NCBI RefSeq assembly: GCF_000620645.1
Contig: NZ_JIAV01000014.1
Span: forward strand, 372,001-436,000
Direction of reading: 5' to 3'
Length of the DNA stretch: 64,000 bases
Source of the DNA: Nocardioides sp. URHA0032
GTDB lineage: Bacteria; Actinomycetota; Actinomycetes; Propionibacteriales; Nocardioidaceae
A program made the position numbers and the translations under genes. This document shows positions 54,443-63,287 of this stretch, one piece after another (position 1 is the stretch's first letter; every line of letters begins with the position of its first letter). Below the pieces are notes generated by a model, which was not told the origin of the DNA, searched no databases, and saw only the letters and a program-made list of their open reading frames with translations.

Positions 54443-56013
54443 GACGCGTCCAGCTGGGCTGCGACCTCGTCCACCCGCAGCCACGGCGGGCCGAGGACCT
54501 TCATGACCTGGGGCGCGAACGACGGCGACTCGGCGACCACGCGGCGCACCGGGCCGGACGAGACCACGTCGCCGTCGGCGAGGACGACGACGTCGTCGGC
54601 CACCTGCGCGACGAACTCCACGTCGTGGGTGGCCACCAGCACGTCGTGGCCGTCGGCGGCGAGTCCGCGGAGCACGCCCGCGAGGACGTGCTTCGCGGCG
54701 TAGTCGAGCCCGCGGGTCGGCTCGTCGAGCAGCAGCACCCGAGGCCGGGTGGTGAGCACCAGGGCGAGCACGAGCGCCAGCCGCTGTCCCTCCGAGAGGT
54801 CACGCGGGTGGTGGTCGTCGGGGATGCCCGGCACCAGCCGGTCCAGCAGCGCCCGGCACGCGCCGGAGCCACCGTCGGCGGCGGCGCACTCCTCCGCGAC
54901 GGTCTCGAGGTACAGCAGGTCGGCGGCGTTCTGCGGCACCAGCCCGACCAGCGCGCGGCGGCCCGCGGCGTCCAGGTCCTTCGGGTCCACGCCGCCGGCG
55001 GACACCCGGCCCGCCGAGCGACGGCCGCTGCCCTGCAGCGCCCAGATCAGCGAGGACTTCCCGGCGCCGTTGCGGCCCATCAGCGCGGTCACCCGGCCGG
55101 CGCCGAGGGTCAGGTCGACCTGCCGCAGGGCGACCGTCCGCCCGTGCACGACCGACAGGCCGCTGACCGACACGCCCACCTCGACCGCCTCGTCGACCGT
55201 GACCGGCGGCTGCAACCGCTCCACGAGCCCGCGCGCCCGGCGGCGGGCGTCGCGCACGCTGAGCGGCAACGGGTCCCAGCCGGCCGCGCGCCCCAGCTCC
55301 ACGATCGGGGGGACGACGGGCGAGTCGACCAGCAGCTCCCCCGGCTCGCCCACGTGCACGCGGCCGTCGCCGGTGAGCAGGCACATCCGGTCGGCGAACG
55401 GCACGACCCGCTCGAGCCGGTGCTCGGCGAGCAGCACGGAGACGCCGAGGTCGTGCACGAGCCGGGTCAGGGTCGCCAGCACCTCCTCGGCAGCGGTGGG
55501 GTCGAGCGCGGAGGTGGGCTCGTCGAGCACCAGCAGCCGCGGGTGCATCGTGAGCACGGACCCGATCGCCACCCGCTGCTGCTGCCCGCCCGAGAGCGTG
55601 CGCAGGTCCCGAGCGCGCAGCTCGGCGATGCCGAGCAGGTCGAGCGTCTCCTCGACCCGGCGGCGCATGGTCTCGGAGGGCAGCCCGAGCTGCTCCATGC
55701 CGTACGCCAGCTCCTCCTCGACGGTGTCGGTGACGAAGCCGGCGGCCGGGTTCTGCCCGACGTACCCGATCGCGTGGGCGCGCTCGCGCGGCGGAGCGTG
55801 CACGATGCTGACGCCGTCGAGCAGCACGTCGCCGTCCAGGGTGCCGCCGCTGAACCGCGGCACCAGGCCGGTCACCACCCCCAGCAGCGTCGACTTGCCG
55901 ACGCCCGTCGGACCGGACACCAGGACCAGCTCGCCCTCGTCCACGGCCAGGTCGACGCCCTCGAGGACCGGCAGCTCGTCGTAGCGGAACGTGATGCCGC
56001 GCAGCTCGATCAT
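54439..56013 (-). CDS. ECF transporter duplicated ATPase (EcfA-A' fusion)
   Basis: A 524-residue protein with two ABC domains. Domain 1 has Walker A GPTGVGKST, signature LSGGQQQR and Walker B VLDEPTSALDP. Domain 2 has GRNGAGKSS, the variant signature LSEGQRLAL and LLLDEPTRGLD. It energises the membrane T/S complex. The S gene follows with an ATGA overlap, and the T gene precedes with another. This A-A' fusion plan is known in actinobacterial ECF systems. Confidence 0.92.
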   Translation of the reverse strand: MIELRGITFRYDELPVLEGVDLAVDEGELVLVSGPTGVGKSTLLGVVTGLVPRFSGGTLDGDVLLDGVSIVHAPPRERAHAIGYVGQNPAAGFVTDTVEEELAYGMEQLGLPSETMRRRVEETLDLLGIAELRARDLRTLSGGQQQRVAIGSVLTMHPRLLVLDEPTSALDPTAAEEVLATLTRLVHDLGVSVLLAEHRLERVVPFADRMCLLTGDGRVHVGEPGELLVDSPVVPPIVELGRAAGWDPLPLSVRDARRRARGLVERLQPPVTVDEAVEVGVSVSGLSVVHGRTVALRQVDLTLGAGRVTALMGRNGAGKSSLIWALQGSGRRSAGRVSAGGVDPKDLDAAGRRALVGLVPQNAADLLYLETVAEECAAADGGSGACRALLDRLVPGIPDDHHPRDLSEGQRLALVLALVLTTRPRVLLLDEPTRGLDYAAKHVLAGVLRGLAADGHDVLVATHDVEFVAQVADDVVVLADGDVVSSGPVRRVVAESPSFAPQVMKVLGPPWLRVDEVAAQLDAS

Positions 56014-57110
56014 GCGACCGCCGCCTCCAGCGTCGCGGCGGCCAGCCGCGGCGGCGGCGAGCAGAGCGGGCCGAGGAGGCCGACGACCGCGAGCAGCAGC
56101 GCGGCGCCGCTGACGGGCGGGAAAGCGTCCAGTGCCGGGTAGGCGACGGCCGACTGGTGCGCGTTGAGCCACCAGCCCAGCGCGCCGACCAGCACGCCGC
56201 TGGCGACCACGGCGAGCTCGGGCCAGCGCCACGAGTCCGGCCGGTACCGGCTCCGCTCGACCCGGCGTCCCGCGCTGAGCAGGCCGGCGGCGGCTGCTGC
56301 CACGCCCAGGCCGAGCATCGGCAGCGCGAGGAACCGCGGGGCGGTCGTGTCCAGCACGGCGTAGGTGCCGACGCAGATGCCACCGAGGCCGGTCAGCATC
56401 AGCGCTCCGGTCGTACGGCGCTGCGCACGGGTCGCCCCGCTCGCGCGACCGTAGCCCCGGGTGTCCATGCCTGCGGCCAGGGCGAGCGAGCGCTCCAGCG
56501 CGTCCTCGAGCACCGGCACGAGGAACCGGCGCAGCCGCCGGACCCGACCGGTCTCGCCCGCCCGCAGCGCCTGCGCGGCACGCACCCGGCGGGCGCTGTC
56601 GGCGAACTGCGGCAGCACCGTCACCGCGACGACGAGGGCGGTGCCGATCTCGTAGAGCGCGGGCGGGACCGAGCGGAGCAGCCGCTTGGGGTTGGCCACC
56701 GAGTTCGCGGCCCCGATGCAGATGACGATCGTGGCGAGCCGGAGCCCGTCGTACAGGGCGAACACCAGCGCCTCCGCGTACAGCGGACCGAGGAGGGTGA
56801 TCCCTGCGACCCAGTCCGGCAGCGGGACCGCCGGCAGCCGGAGCAGCACCCGCCCGCCGGTCCAGCCGCCGAACACGATCCAGAACGCCAGCCGGACGCC
56901 GACGATCACGACGCCGAGCCAGACGTAGAGGCGGAACGACCGGCCCCACGGCTGGTCGGACCGGCGCAGCGACACCACGGTGGCCGCGACCCCCACCAGC
57001 ATCAGCAGGATCAGCGGGTTCGTGGTGAACGACGCAGCGACCGCGAGCCCGAGCGCCCAGGCCCACCAGGCCACGGGATGCAGGTCGCGGGGCAGCCGGT
57101 CCACGCTCAC
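56010..57110 (-). CDS. ECF transporter transmembrane component (EcfT)
   Basis: A 366-residue membrane protein, longer than most EcfT. The central cytosolic coupling helices carry the family motif ALERSLALAAGMDTRGYG (about residues 206-223), which contacts both ATPase domains. Helices flank it at both ends. GTG 57110 overlaps the SCO2322-like stop (GTGA), and its own stop overlaps the ATPase start. It probably serves the one dedicated S component of this operon. Confidence 0.9.
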   Translation of the reverse strand: MSVDRLPRDLHPVAWWAWALGLAVAASFTTNPLILLMLVGVAATVVSLRRSDQPWGRSFRLYVWLGVVIVGVRLAFWIVFGGWTGGRVLLRLPAVPLPDWVAGITLLGPLYAEALVFALYDGLRLATIVICIGAANSVANPKRLLRSVPPALYEIGTALVVAVTVLPQFADSARRVRAAQALRAGETGRVRRLRRFLVPVLEDALERSLALAAGMDTRGYGRASGATRAQRRTTGALMLTGLGGICVGTYAVLDTTAPRFLALPMLGLGVAAAAAGLLSAGRRVERSRYRPDSWRWPELAVVASGVLVGALGWWLNAHQSAVAYPALDAFPPVSGAALLLAVVGLLGPLCSPPPRLAAATLEAAVA

Positions 57111-58000
57111 GCGGCTCCCCGGCGGCGTACGACGGCGACCGCGCCCGCGGCACCGAACAGCAGCACGATCACGACGGGCGCCACCCAGCCCGGCAGCCCG
57201 CCGCCGCCGGGATCCGCCGGGTCGGCGGAGGCGGGGAGGAGCGAGGGTGAGTCGCTCGCGGTGGGCGAGTCACCGGCGGTCGTGGCGGACGACCCCGAGG
57301 GCTGCGGCTCCCGGGAGTGCGGACCGTCGCCGGCCTTCGTCCGCGAGGACGTCGCCGACGGCGACCCGGACGGGCCCGCGGTGGCGGCCGACGAGGTGGC
57401 CGACGAGGTGGCCGGCGAGGTGGCCGACGGCGGTGCGCTCGAGGGGCCGGTGTGGCCCGGTGCGGCGGTGTGCGTCGGCGCGCGCGTGGGCGTGGGGCTG
57501 GCGCTGGGGTGCGGCGCCGGGCTCGCACCCGGCGCCGCGCTGTCGCTGCTGCCCTGCCAGGAGAACGCGACGTACCCGCCGTCGGGGACGTGCTGGCCGC
57601 CGGCGCCACTGGTCGCGTAGGTCCAGCGTCCCGACCTGCCGTCGGACCAGTACAGGGCCCAGTACGCGTCCGCGGGCGGCGTGTTCACGCACGGGTTGTC
57701 GGCGGGCTTGCCCGACACCCGGCACACGAAGCTCGGCTGGCGCTGCACGTAGGTGAGCGGGAAGCCGGCGGCCGGGAACAGCTGGGCCGCGGTCTCCCCG
57801 CCACCGTCGGCGACGCACGCCGTCTGCACGCCGCCGTCGAGCTGGTGGAAGTCGACGACGACGGTCACGCCGTCGGCGGTCGGGCAGCCGGCGGCTGATG
57901 CAGGGGCGCCCGGGAACGCCACCGCGACGGCCGCGACGAGGACTGCCGCGACCGGTGCCACCGGGTGGAGGAGCCGGTGGACCACCCTGGACCTCAGCAC
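57107..58000 (-). CDS. SCO2322-type secreted, membrane-anchored protein with transcobalamin beta-domain-like fold
   Basis: A 297-residue protein. A signal peptide (LLHPVAPVAAVLVAAVAVAF, cleavage after SASA-like ASA) leads to a domain at about residues 33-150. Next come a long Ser/Thr/Pro/Ala linker and a C-terminal helix (WVAPVVIVLLFGAAGAVAVV) with an RRR stop. The domain shows the order of a DUF4430/transcobalamin C-terminal fold: TVVVDFHQL, AAQLFPAAGF, an aromatic YWALYWSDGRSGRWTYA and DGGYVAFSW. GTG 58000 is inside the preceding gene's last codons. It lies in a B12-riboswitch operon with an ECF transporter. Confidence 0.75.
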   Translation of the reverse strand: MLRSRVVHRLLHPVAPVAAVLVAAVAVAFPGAPASAAGCPTADGVTVVVDFHQLDGGVQTACVADGGGETAAQLFPAAGFPLTYVQRQPSFVCRVSGKPADNPCVNTPPADAYWALYWSDGRSGRWTYATSGAGGQHVPDGGYVAFSWQGSSDSAAPGASPAPHPSASPTPTRAPTHTAAPGHTGPSSAPPSATSPATSSATSSAATAGPSGSPSATSSRTKAGDGPHSREPQPSGSSATTAGDSPTASDSPSLLPASADPADPGGGGLPGWVAPVVIVLLFGAAGAVAVVRRRGAA

Positions 58001-59028
58001 CCCGGGAGCTGCAGGGACGGTGCTGCCTGGCTGGTCGCACGGCGCCACTGGTCGAGGGTGTCGTCCGAGATCCCCGCCCGGTAGGCCTTGCGGTCGTAGG
58101 CGATGGCGCCGTTCTTCTTCTGCAGCCCGGCGACCCAGTCGGTGGCGTTGTCGGCGGCGCGGCACTTCCCGCCGCGGGCGAGCGCCCGGGCGGCCAGGCC
58201 GGTGCTGTTCGTGTTCGCCGCCGAGGTCGTGGGACCGCCGCCGAAGCTGCCGTTGTCCTTCTGGTGGCGCACCAGCCAGCGCAGCGCGTCCGCGATCGCG
58301 CTCTTCACCACACGCGAGGGGTGATGCACCGACTGCAGCTGGGCCACCGCGACCGCGGTCGCGTCGGTGTCCGGCGCGCGGTCGGAACGGGCCGCGCCGT
58401 CGCAGGTCTGGTCGGCCGCGGCCTTGTCGGCGAAGTACAGCCGGAAGAAGCCGGCGTCGCACTGCTGATCGAGGAGGAAGGTCGTGGCCGTGGCCGCCGC
58501 GGAGGAACCGGCGCGGCTCAGGGCCGCGACCGCGTACGCCTGGCCCAGGGTGTTCGCGTAGTCGGTGCCGTCGGTCTGGTCCTGCAGCCGGCCCGTGGTT
58601 CCGTCGGCGGTGCTGATCCGCCCCTCGAGCCGGTCGACGAGGTCCACCCCGCCGAACGCGGTCGGGTCGGCTCCGGCGACCTGCGCGAAGACGACCGCCT
58701 TGGCGACCGACCCGGCGTAGATGTCGCTGCTGCCGAAGTCGACGCCGGTGGTCCAGCTGTCGACGTGGTGGGCCAAGGCCCGCTTGACCTTCTTCACCGC
58801 CGGCCGGTGGCCGCCGATCTCGGTGAGCGCCATCGCGGTGTCCGCGGTGAGGCCGTAGTCGTCGAAGTCGTAGACGTCGTTGTGGATGAGGCCCCCGGTG
58901 AGCTGGCCCTCGAGCCAGTCGCCGGAGCGGCCGCCAGCGGCCGACGCGGCGGGCGTGGTGCCGACGGCGGTGCCGAGGGCGAGCGCGCCGACGACGAGTG
59001 CCGGGACGAGACGGGTCCTGCGATTCAT
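57994..59028 (-). CDS. Secreted alpha/alpha-toroid protein (prenyltransferase-repeat/intrinsic-factor-like)
   Basis: A 344-residue exported protein with signal peptide MNRRTRLVPALVVGALALG. The mature part consists of about six helical repeats of the terpenoid cyclase/prenyltransferase toroid type, with G/D/T-rich turns such as YDFDDYGLTADTAMAL, YANTLGQAYAVAALSRAG, DTDATAVAVAQLQ and NTNSTGLAARALARGG. The same fold forms the N-terminal alpha domain of intrinsic factor and transcobalamin. It starts at ATG 59028 with GGAAGG upstream. First in an ECF operon behind a cobalamin riboswitch, it is a likely extracellular cobalamin-binding or -presenting protein. Confidence 0.78.
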   Translation of the reverse strand: MNRRTRLVPALVVGALALGTAVGTTPAASAAGGRSGDWLEGQLTGGLIHNDVYDFDDYGLTADTAMALTEIGGHRPAVKKVKRALAHHVDSWTTGVDFGSSDIYAGSVAKAVVFAQVAGADPTAFGGVDLVDRLEGRISTADGTTGRLQDQTDGTDYANTLGQAYAVAALSRAGSSAAATATTFLLDQQCDAGFFRLYFADKAAADQTCDGAARSDRAPDTDATAVAVAQLQSVHHPSRVVKSAIADALRWLVRHQKDNGSFGGGPTTSAANTNSTGLAARALARGGKCRAADNATDWVAGLQKKNGAIAYDRKAYRAGISDDTLDQWRRATSQAAPSLQLPGC

Positions 59029-59037
59029 GGTGTTCCT

Positions 59038-59056
59038 TCCCGCTGCAGTAGCGGGA
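59038..59056 (-). promoter_or_regulatory. Ribosome-site-sequestering hairpin of riboswitch II
   Basis: On the minus strand TCCCGCT (59056-59050) pairs with AGCGGGA (59044-59038), whose end runs into the GGAAGG ribosome binding site of the toroid-protein gene. An upstream AGCGGG (59087-59082) could pair with the same CCCGCT and free the site. This is a plausible translational on/off switch for the cobalamin aptamer. Confidence 0.55.
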
Positions 59057-59111
59057 GGCACCGGACCCTGCCCGGAAGCGACCCGCTGCGTTCCGCGACA
59101 GCGTGGGTGAA

Positions 59112-59230
59112 GACGCGTCGCAACAGGCGCTCCGGCTCGCCCCCGGCAACGGCCGGGTGCCTACGGTTGCGGGTCAGCGCCGGACTTCGACCGGCTTCCC
59201 CCGCTGCGGGCGTGATGGATTCAGTTGTGC
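59112..59230 (-). ncRNA. Cobalamin riboswitch (short class II-like) before the ECF operon
   Basis: Read on the minus strand, the order is GGGGGAAGCCGGTCGAAGTC, CCGGCGCTGACCCGCAACC, a variable stem CACCCGGCCGTTGCCGGG, then the B12 box GCGAGCCGGAGCGCCTGTTG. The CACTG/GGGAAG block of class I is missing, which fits the shorter class II-type aptamers common in actinobacteria. A -10 TATGCT at 59242-59237 puts the transcript start near 59230. High cobalamin should repress the import operon that follows. Confidence 0.88.
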
Positions 59231-59322
59231 GGGCGCAGCATATCCCGTCGCCGGGCCGCCCCAGAGACGTGCCCGCAGTACGGCGAGAGTCGGCGCGTCC
59301 TGCCCGCCGTACGACTCGGGGG

Positions 59323-60822
59323 CTACTGGAGCTTCTCGAGGACCAGCTCGCGGACCCGGCCTGCGTCGGCCTGCCCGCTCATCTCCTTCATGACCGCACC
59401 GATGAGGGCACCGGCGGCCGCGACCTTGCCGTCGCGGATCTTTGCGGCGACGTCGGGGTTGGCCGCGATCGCGTTGTCGACCGCGGTCGAGAGCGCACCG
59501 TCGTCCGAGACGATCGCCAGCCCGCGGCCGGCGACGATCTCGTCCGGGCTGCCCTCGCCGGCGAGCAGGCCGTCGAACACCTGGCGGGCCAGCTTGTCGT
59601 TGAGGGTGCCGTCGTCGACCAGCGCCTGGACCCGGGCGACGTCCGCGGCGGTGACCGCGAGCGCGGTGACCTCGATGCCGTCCTCGTTCGCGCGCCGTGC
59701 CAGCTCGCCGAGCCACCACTTGCGGGCGGCCTGGGGCGGCGTGCCGGCGGCGATGGTCTGCTCGATGACGTCGAGCGCGCCCGCACCGACGGTGTCCCTC
59801 ATGTCCAGGTCGGAGAAGCCCCACTCGGCCTGCAGCCGGGCCCGGCGGGCGGTCGGGTTCTCGGGCAGCGTCTCCCGCAGCTCATCGACCCACGCCCTGG
59901 ACGGCGCCACGGGCACCAGGTCGGGCTCGGGGAAGTACCGGTAGTCCTCCGCGTCGGACTTCTCACGGCCACTGGTCGTCACCCCGGTGTCCTCGTGCCA
60001 GTGCCGGGTCTCCTGCAGGATCTTCGTCCCGCGGTCGAGGACCGCCGCGTGACGGGACATCTCGTGGCGCACGGCCCGCTCGACCGAGCGCAGGGAGTTC
60101 ACGTTCTTCGTCTCGGTGCGGGTGCCGAGGACGCCCGAGCCCTTGGGCGAGAGCGACAGGTTCACGTCGGCGCGGATCGAGCCCTGGTCCATCCGGGCGT
60201 CGGAGACGCCGAGCGCCACGATCAGGTCGCGCAGCTGGGCGACGTAGGCCCGGGCGACGTCGGGCGCCTTCGCGCCGGCGCCGAGGATCGGCTTGGTGAC
60301 GATCTCGATGAGCGGGATGCCGGCGCGGTTGTAGTCGACCAGCGAGTGGTCGGCGCCGTGGATGCGGCCGGTGGCGCCGCCCACGTGCAGCGACTTGCCG
60401 GTGTCCTCCTCCATGTGCGCGCGCTCGATCTCGACGCGGAAGGTCTCGCCGTCCACCTCCACGTCCATGAAGCCCTCGAAACAGATCGGCTCGTCGTACT
60501 GGGAGGTCTGGAAGTTCTTCGGCATGTCCGGGTAGAAGTAGTTCTTCCGCGCGAACCGGCACCACTGCGCGATCTCGCAGTTCAGCGCCAGCCCGATCCG
60601 GATCGCCGACTCGACCGCCTTGACGTTCACGACCGGCATCGCGCCGGGCAGCCCCAGGCAGGTCGGGCAGACCTGGGTGTTCGGCTCGGCGCCGAACTCG
60701 GTCGGGCAGCCGCAGAACATCTTGGACGCGGTGTTCAGCTCGACGTGGACCTCGAGGCCGAGCGCCGGGTCGTACGACGCGAGGACGTCGTCGAAGGCAA
60801 CCAGGGTGTCGGTCATGGTCAT
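59323..60822 (-). CDS. gatB: Asp-tRNA(Asn)/Glu-tRNA(Gln) amidotransferase subunit B
   Basis: A 499-residue subunit that binds the misacylated tRNA and activates it with ATP. The zinc-type cysteines are in [10 protein letters not shown] and CPTCLGLPG, and the conserved kinase-like segment is LEVHVELNT to [16 protein letters not shown]. The C-terminal YqeY-like tail domain binds tRNA. ATG 60822 overlaps the gatA stop (ATGA). Its presence implies that Gln-tRNA and/or Asn-tRNA is made indirectly. Confidence 0.95.
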   Translation of the reverse strand: MTMTDTLVAFDDVLASYDPALGLEVHVELNTASKMFCGCPTEFGAEPNTQVCPTCLGLPGAMPVVNVKAVESAIRIGLALNCEIAQWCRFARKNYFYPDMPKNFQTSQYDEPICFEGFMDVEVDGETFRVEIERAHMEEDTGKSLHVGGATGRIHGADHSLVDYNRAGIPLIEIVTKPILGAGAKAPDVARAYVAQLRDLIVALGVSDARMDQGSIRADVNLSLSPKGSGVLGTRTETKNVNSLRSVERAVRHEMSRHAAVLDRGTKILQETRHWHEDTGVTTSGREKSDAEDYRYFPEPDLVPVAPSRAWVDELRETLPENPTARRARLQAEWGFSDLDMRDTVGAGALDVIEQTIAAGTPPQAARKWWLGELARRANEDGIEVTALAVTAADVARVQALVDDGTLNDKLARQVFDGLLAGEGSPDEIVAGRGLAIVSDDGALSTAVDNAIAANPDVAAKIRDGKVAAAGALIGAVMKEMSGQADAGRVRELVLEKLQ

Positions 60823-62339
60823 GCCCCTTCCAGAGCGGGAGCCTTGTCGAGCAGCGGACCGCCCCACTGGTCGGCCAGCGCCGCCTCGAGGGCCGCGCCG
60901 ACCCGGTAGCAGCGGTCGTCGGCGAGCGCCGGGGCCAGGATCTGGAACCCGGCCGGCAGGCCGTCCTCGTCGGCGAGCCCGCTGGGCACCGAGATGCCCG
61001 GCACGCCGGCGAGGTTCGCCGGGATCGTCGCGAGGTCGTTGAGGTACATCGCGAGCGGGTCGTCGAGCTTCTCGCCGAGCTTGAACGCCGTGGTGGGCGC
61101 GGTCGGCGAGACCAGCACGTCGGCCTTCTCGAAGGCTGCGTCGAAGTCGCGCGCGATGAGGGTGCGTACCTTCTGGGCCTGGCCGTAGTAGGCGTCGTAG
61201 TAGCCGCTGGAGAGCGCGTAGGTGCCGAGGATGATGCGCCGCTTGACCTCGTCGCCGAAGCCGGCGTCGCGGGTGGCGCGCATGACCTCCTCGGCGCTCG
61301 CGTCCGGCCTTCCCTCGGGCCACACGCGCAGGCCGTAGCGCATCGCGTCGAACTTCGCGAGGTTGCTGGACGCCTCCGCCGGCAGGATCAGGTAGTAGGC
61401 CGCCAGGGCGTGCACGAACGTCGGGCAGGACACCTCGACCACCTCGGCCCCGGCCTTGATCAGCAGGTCGACCGACTCCTGGAAGCGGGTGATCACGCCC
61501 GGCTGCCAGCCGTCGCCGGCGAGCTCCTGGATGACGCCGACCCGCACGCCTGCGAGGTCACCGCCGGCGCCGAGACGGGCGGCCTCGACCAGGGCGGGGA
61601 GCGGCTGGTCGATGCTCGTGGAGTCCTTCGGGTCGTGGCCGCCGATGATCTCGTGCAGCAGCGCCGAGTCGAGGACGGTGCGGGTGACCGGGCCGGCCTG
61701 GTCGAGCGAGTTGGCCAGCGCCACGAGGCCGTAGCGGGACACCCCGCCGTACGTGGGCTTGACCCCGACCGTGCCGGTGACCGCACCGGGCTGGCGGATC
61801 GAGCCGCCGGTGTCGGTCCCGATCGCGAGCGGTGCCTCGAAGGCCGCGACCGCGGCCGCCGAGCCACCGCCCGAGCCGCCGGGGATCCGGTCCAGGTCCC
61901 ACGGGTTGTGGGTCGGGCCGTACGCCGAGTGCTCGGTCGAGCTGCCCATCGCGAACTCGTCCATGTTGGTCTTGCCCAGGATCGGCAGCCCTGCGTCGCG
62001 GAGCTTGCGCACCACGGTCGCGTCGTACGGCGGGATCCAGCCCTCGAGGATCCTCGAGCCGCACGTGGTCGGCAGGCCCTCCGTGGCGAGCACGTCCTTG
62101 ACCGCGATCGGCACGCCGTCCAGCGAGGACAGCAGGGTGCCCGCGGCGCGCCGGGCGTCGGAGGCCTCGGCCTGAGCGATCGCGCCGGGGGCGTCGACGT
62201 GGAGGAAGGCGTGCACGGCTCCGTCGACCGACGAGATCCGGTCCAGGTGGGCCCGGGTGATCTCGACCGAGGTCGTCTCGCCGGCGGCGAGCGCGTCGGC
62301 CAGCTCCGCGGCGGTCCTGCGGGTCCAGTCGGCGCTCAC
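60819..62339 (-). CDS. gatA: Asp-tRNA(Asn)/Glu-tRNA(Gln) amidotransferase subunit A
   Basis: A 506-residue amidase-signature enzyme supplying ammonia from glutamine. The Lys of AVKDV, the cis-Ser of [13 protein letters not shown] and the nucleophile Ser of [11 protein letters not shown] form the catalytic triad. GTG 62339 overlaps the gatC stop, and the gene's own stop overlaps gatB, so the three subunits are translated in series. Confidence 0.95.
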   Translation of the reverse strand: MSADWTRRTAAELADALAAGETTSVEITRAHLDRISSVDGAVHAFLHVDAPGAIAQAEASDARRAAGTLLSSLDGVPIAVKDVLATEGLPTTCGSRILEGWIPPYDATVVRKLRDAGLPILGKTNMDEFAMGSSTEHSAYGPTHNPWDLDRIPGGSGGGSAAAVAAFEAPLAIGTDTGGSIRQPGAVTGTVGVKPTYGGVSRYGLVALANSLDQAGPVTRTVLDSALLHEIIGGHDPKDSTSIDQPLPALVEAARLGAGGDLAGVRVGVIQELAGDGWQPGVITRFQESVDLLIKAGAEVVEVSCPTFVHALAAYYLILPAEASSNLAKFDAMRYGLRVWPEGRPDASAEEVMRATRDAGFGDEVKRRIILGTYALSSGYYDAYYGQAQKVRTLIARDFDAAFEKADVLVSPTAPTTAFKLGEKLDDPLAMYLNDLATIPANLAGVPGISVPSGLADEDGLPAGFQILAPALADDRCYRVGAALEAALADQWGGPLLDKAPALEGA

Positions 62340-62680
62340 GCCTCCTCCCCGAGGATCCGCGGCACGGAGAAGCGCTGCTGCTCGACCTCCGGGGCGCCGG
62401 CGAGCGCCTGCTCCGGGGTGAGGCCGGGCGTCACGACGTCCTCGCGGAACACGTTCGTCAGCGGCAGCGCGTGCGAGGTCGGCGGGATGTCGTCGCCCGC
62501 CACACCGCTGATGGAGGCGACCGACTCGAGGATCACGCTCAGCTGCGGCGCCAGGTGGTCGAGCTCCTCGTCGGAGAGGTCGATCCGGGCGAGGTTCGCC
62601 AGGTGCGCGACCTCGTCCCGGGTGATCTCGACACGCGCGCTCGTTCCGCGCGCGCCACTCGATCCAGGGATTTCAGGCAT
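62336..62680 (-). CDS. gatC: Asp-tRNA(Asn)/Glu-tRNA(Gln) amidotransferase subunit C
   Basis: A 114-residue subunit that wraps around A and B. The family motif [17 protein letters not shown] is near the middle, and the end [12 protein letters not shown] is typical of the C-terminal strand. ATG 62680 follows TAGGAT (62688-62693, minus strand) by seven nt, so the gatCAB transcript is probably leaderless. Upstream in-frame codons would add 40 residues without family similarity. Confidence 0.93.
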   Translation of the reverse strand: MPEIPGSSGARGTSARVEITRDEVAHLANLARIDLSDEELDHLAPQLSVILESVASISGVAGDDIPPTSHALPLTNVFREDVVTPGLTPEQALAGAPEVEQQRFSVPRILGEEA

Positions 62681-62765
62681 GGGGTCAATCCTAGGAGAGA
62701 GTGGACCGACCCAACCGATCGGGCCGCCGCGGCGTCTTGTGCTGTGACCCGCTCGAGGAGGATCG

Positions 62766-63287
62766 ATGGCGAGAACCAGCGTGACCGACGACGAGTTCAC
62801 CGAGTTCGTCCATGCCGCGTGGCCGAGTCTCTACCGCACGGCGTACCTCATGCTCGGCGAGCACCAGCTCGCCGAGGACCTGGTGCAGACGGCGCTGGCG
62901 AAGACCTACGCGTCCTGGCACAAGGTGCGCGAGCCGGCCGCTGCGCCTGCGTACGCCCGCGTGGTGCTGGCGAACACCGCGGCGTCGTGGTTCCGGCGGC
63001 GCTCGTGGCGCAACGAGCCCCCCACCGAGGTGCTGCCGGAGCGGGTCGGCGAGCACGACCCGAGCACCCGTCCCGCGGTCCTGGACGCCCTGCGGGCCCT
63101 GGCCCCGCGGCAGCGCGCCGTCGTGGTGCTGCGCTACTACGACGACCTCGGCGTCCGCGACGTCGCCCAGGCCCTCGGCATCAGCGAGGGCACCGTGAAG
63201 AGCCAGACGTCCGAGGCACTCGCCCGCCTCCGCACCCTGCTGGGCGATGCCGTCGTACCGATGACCGAAGGAGCCCGTCATGACTGA
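62766..63287 (+). CDS. SigE-family ECF RNA polymerase sigma factor
   Basis: A 173-residue extracytoplasmic-function sigma factor of the actinobacterial SigE family. Region 2 reads [16 protein letters not shown] to [17 protein letters not shown], and region 4 reads [16 protein letters not shown] to [18 protein letters not shown]. It directs a stress or cell-surface regulon. GAGGAGG precedes ATG 62766. It overlaps the next gene by eight bp, which is the usual place for the cognate anti-sigma factor. Confidence 0.92.
   Translation: MARTSVTDDEFTEFVHAAWPSLYRTAYLMLGEHQLAEDLVQTALAKTYASWHKVREPAAAPAYARVVLANTAASWFRRRSWRNEPPTEVLPERVGEHDPSTRPAVLDALRALAPRQRAVVVLRYYDDLGVRDVAQALGISEGTVKSQTSEALARLRTLLGDAVVPMTEGARHD

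Noticed and set aside
57107-57260. LPXTG sortase signal at the end of the SCO2322-like protein
   Set aside because: There is a C-terminal helix and RRR tail but no LPXTG-type motif before it, so it is annotated as a simple membrane anchor.
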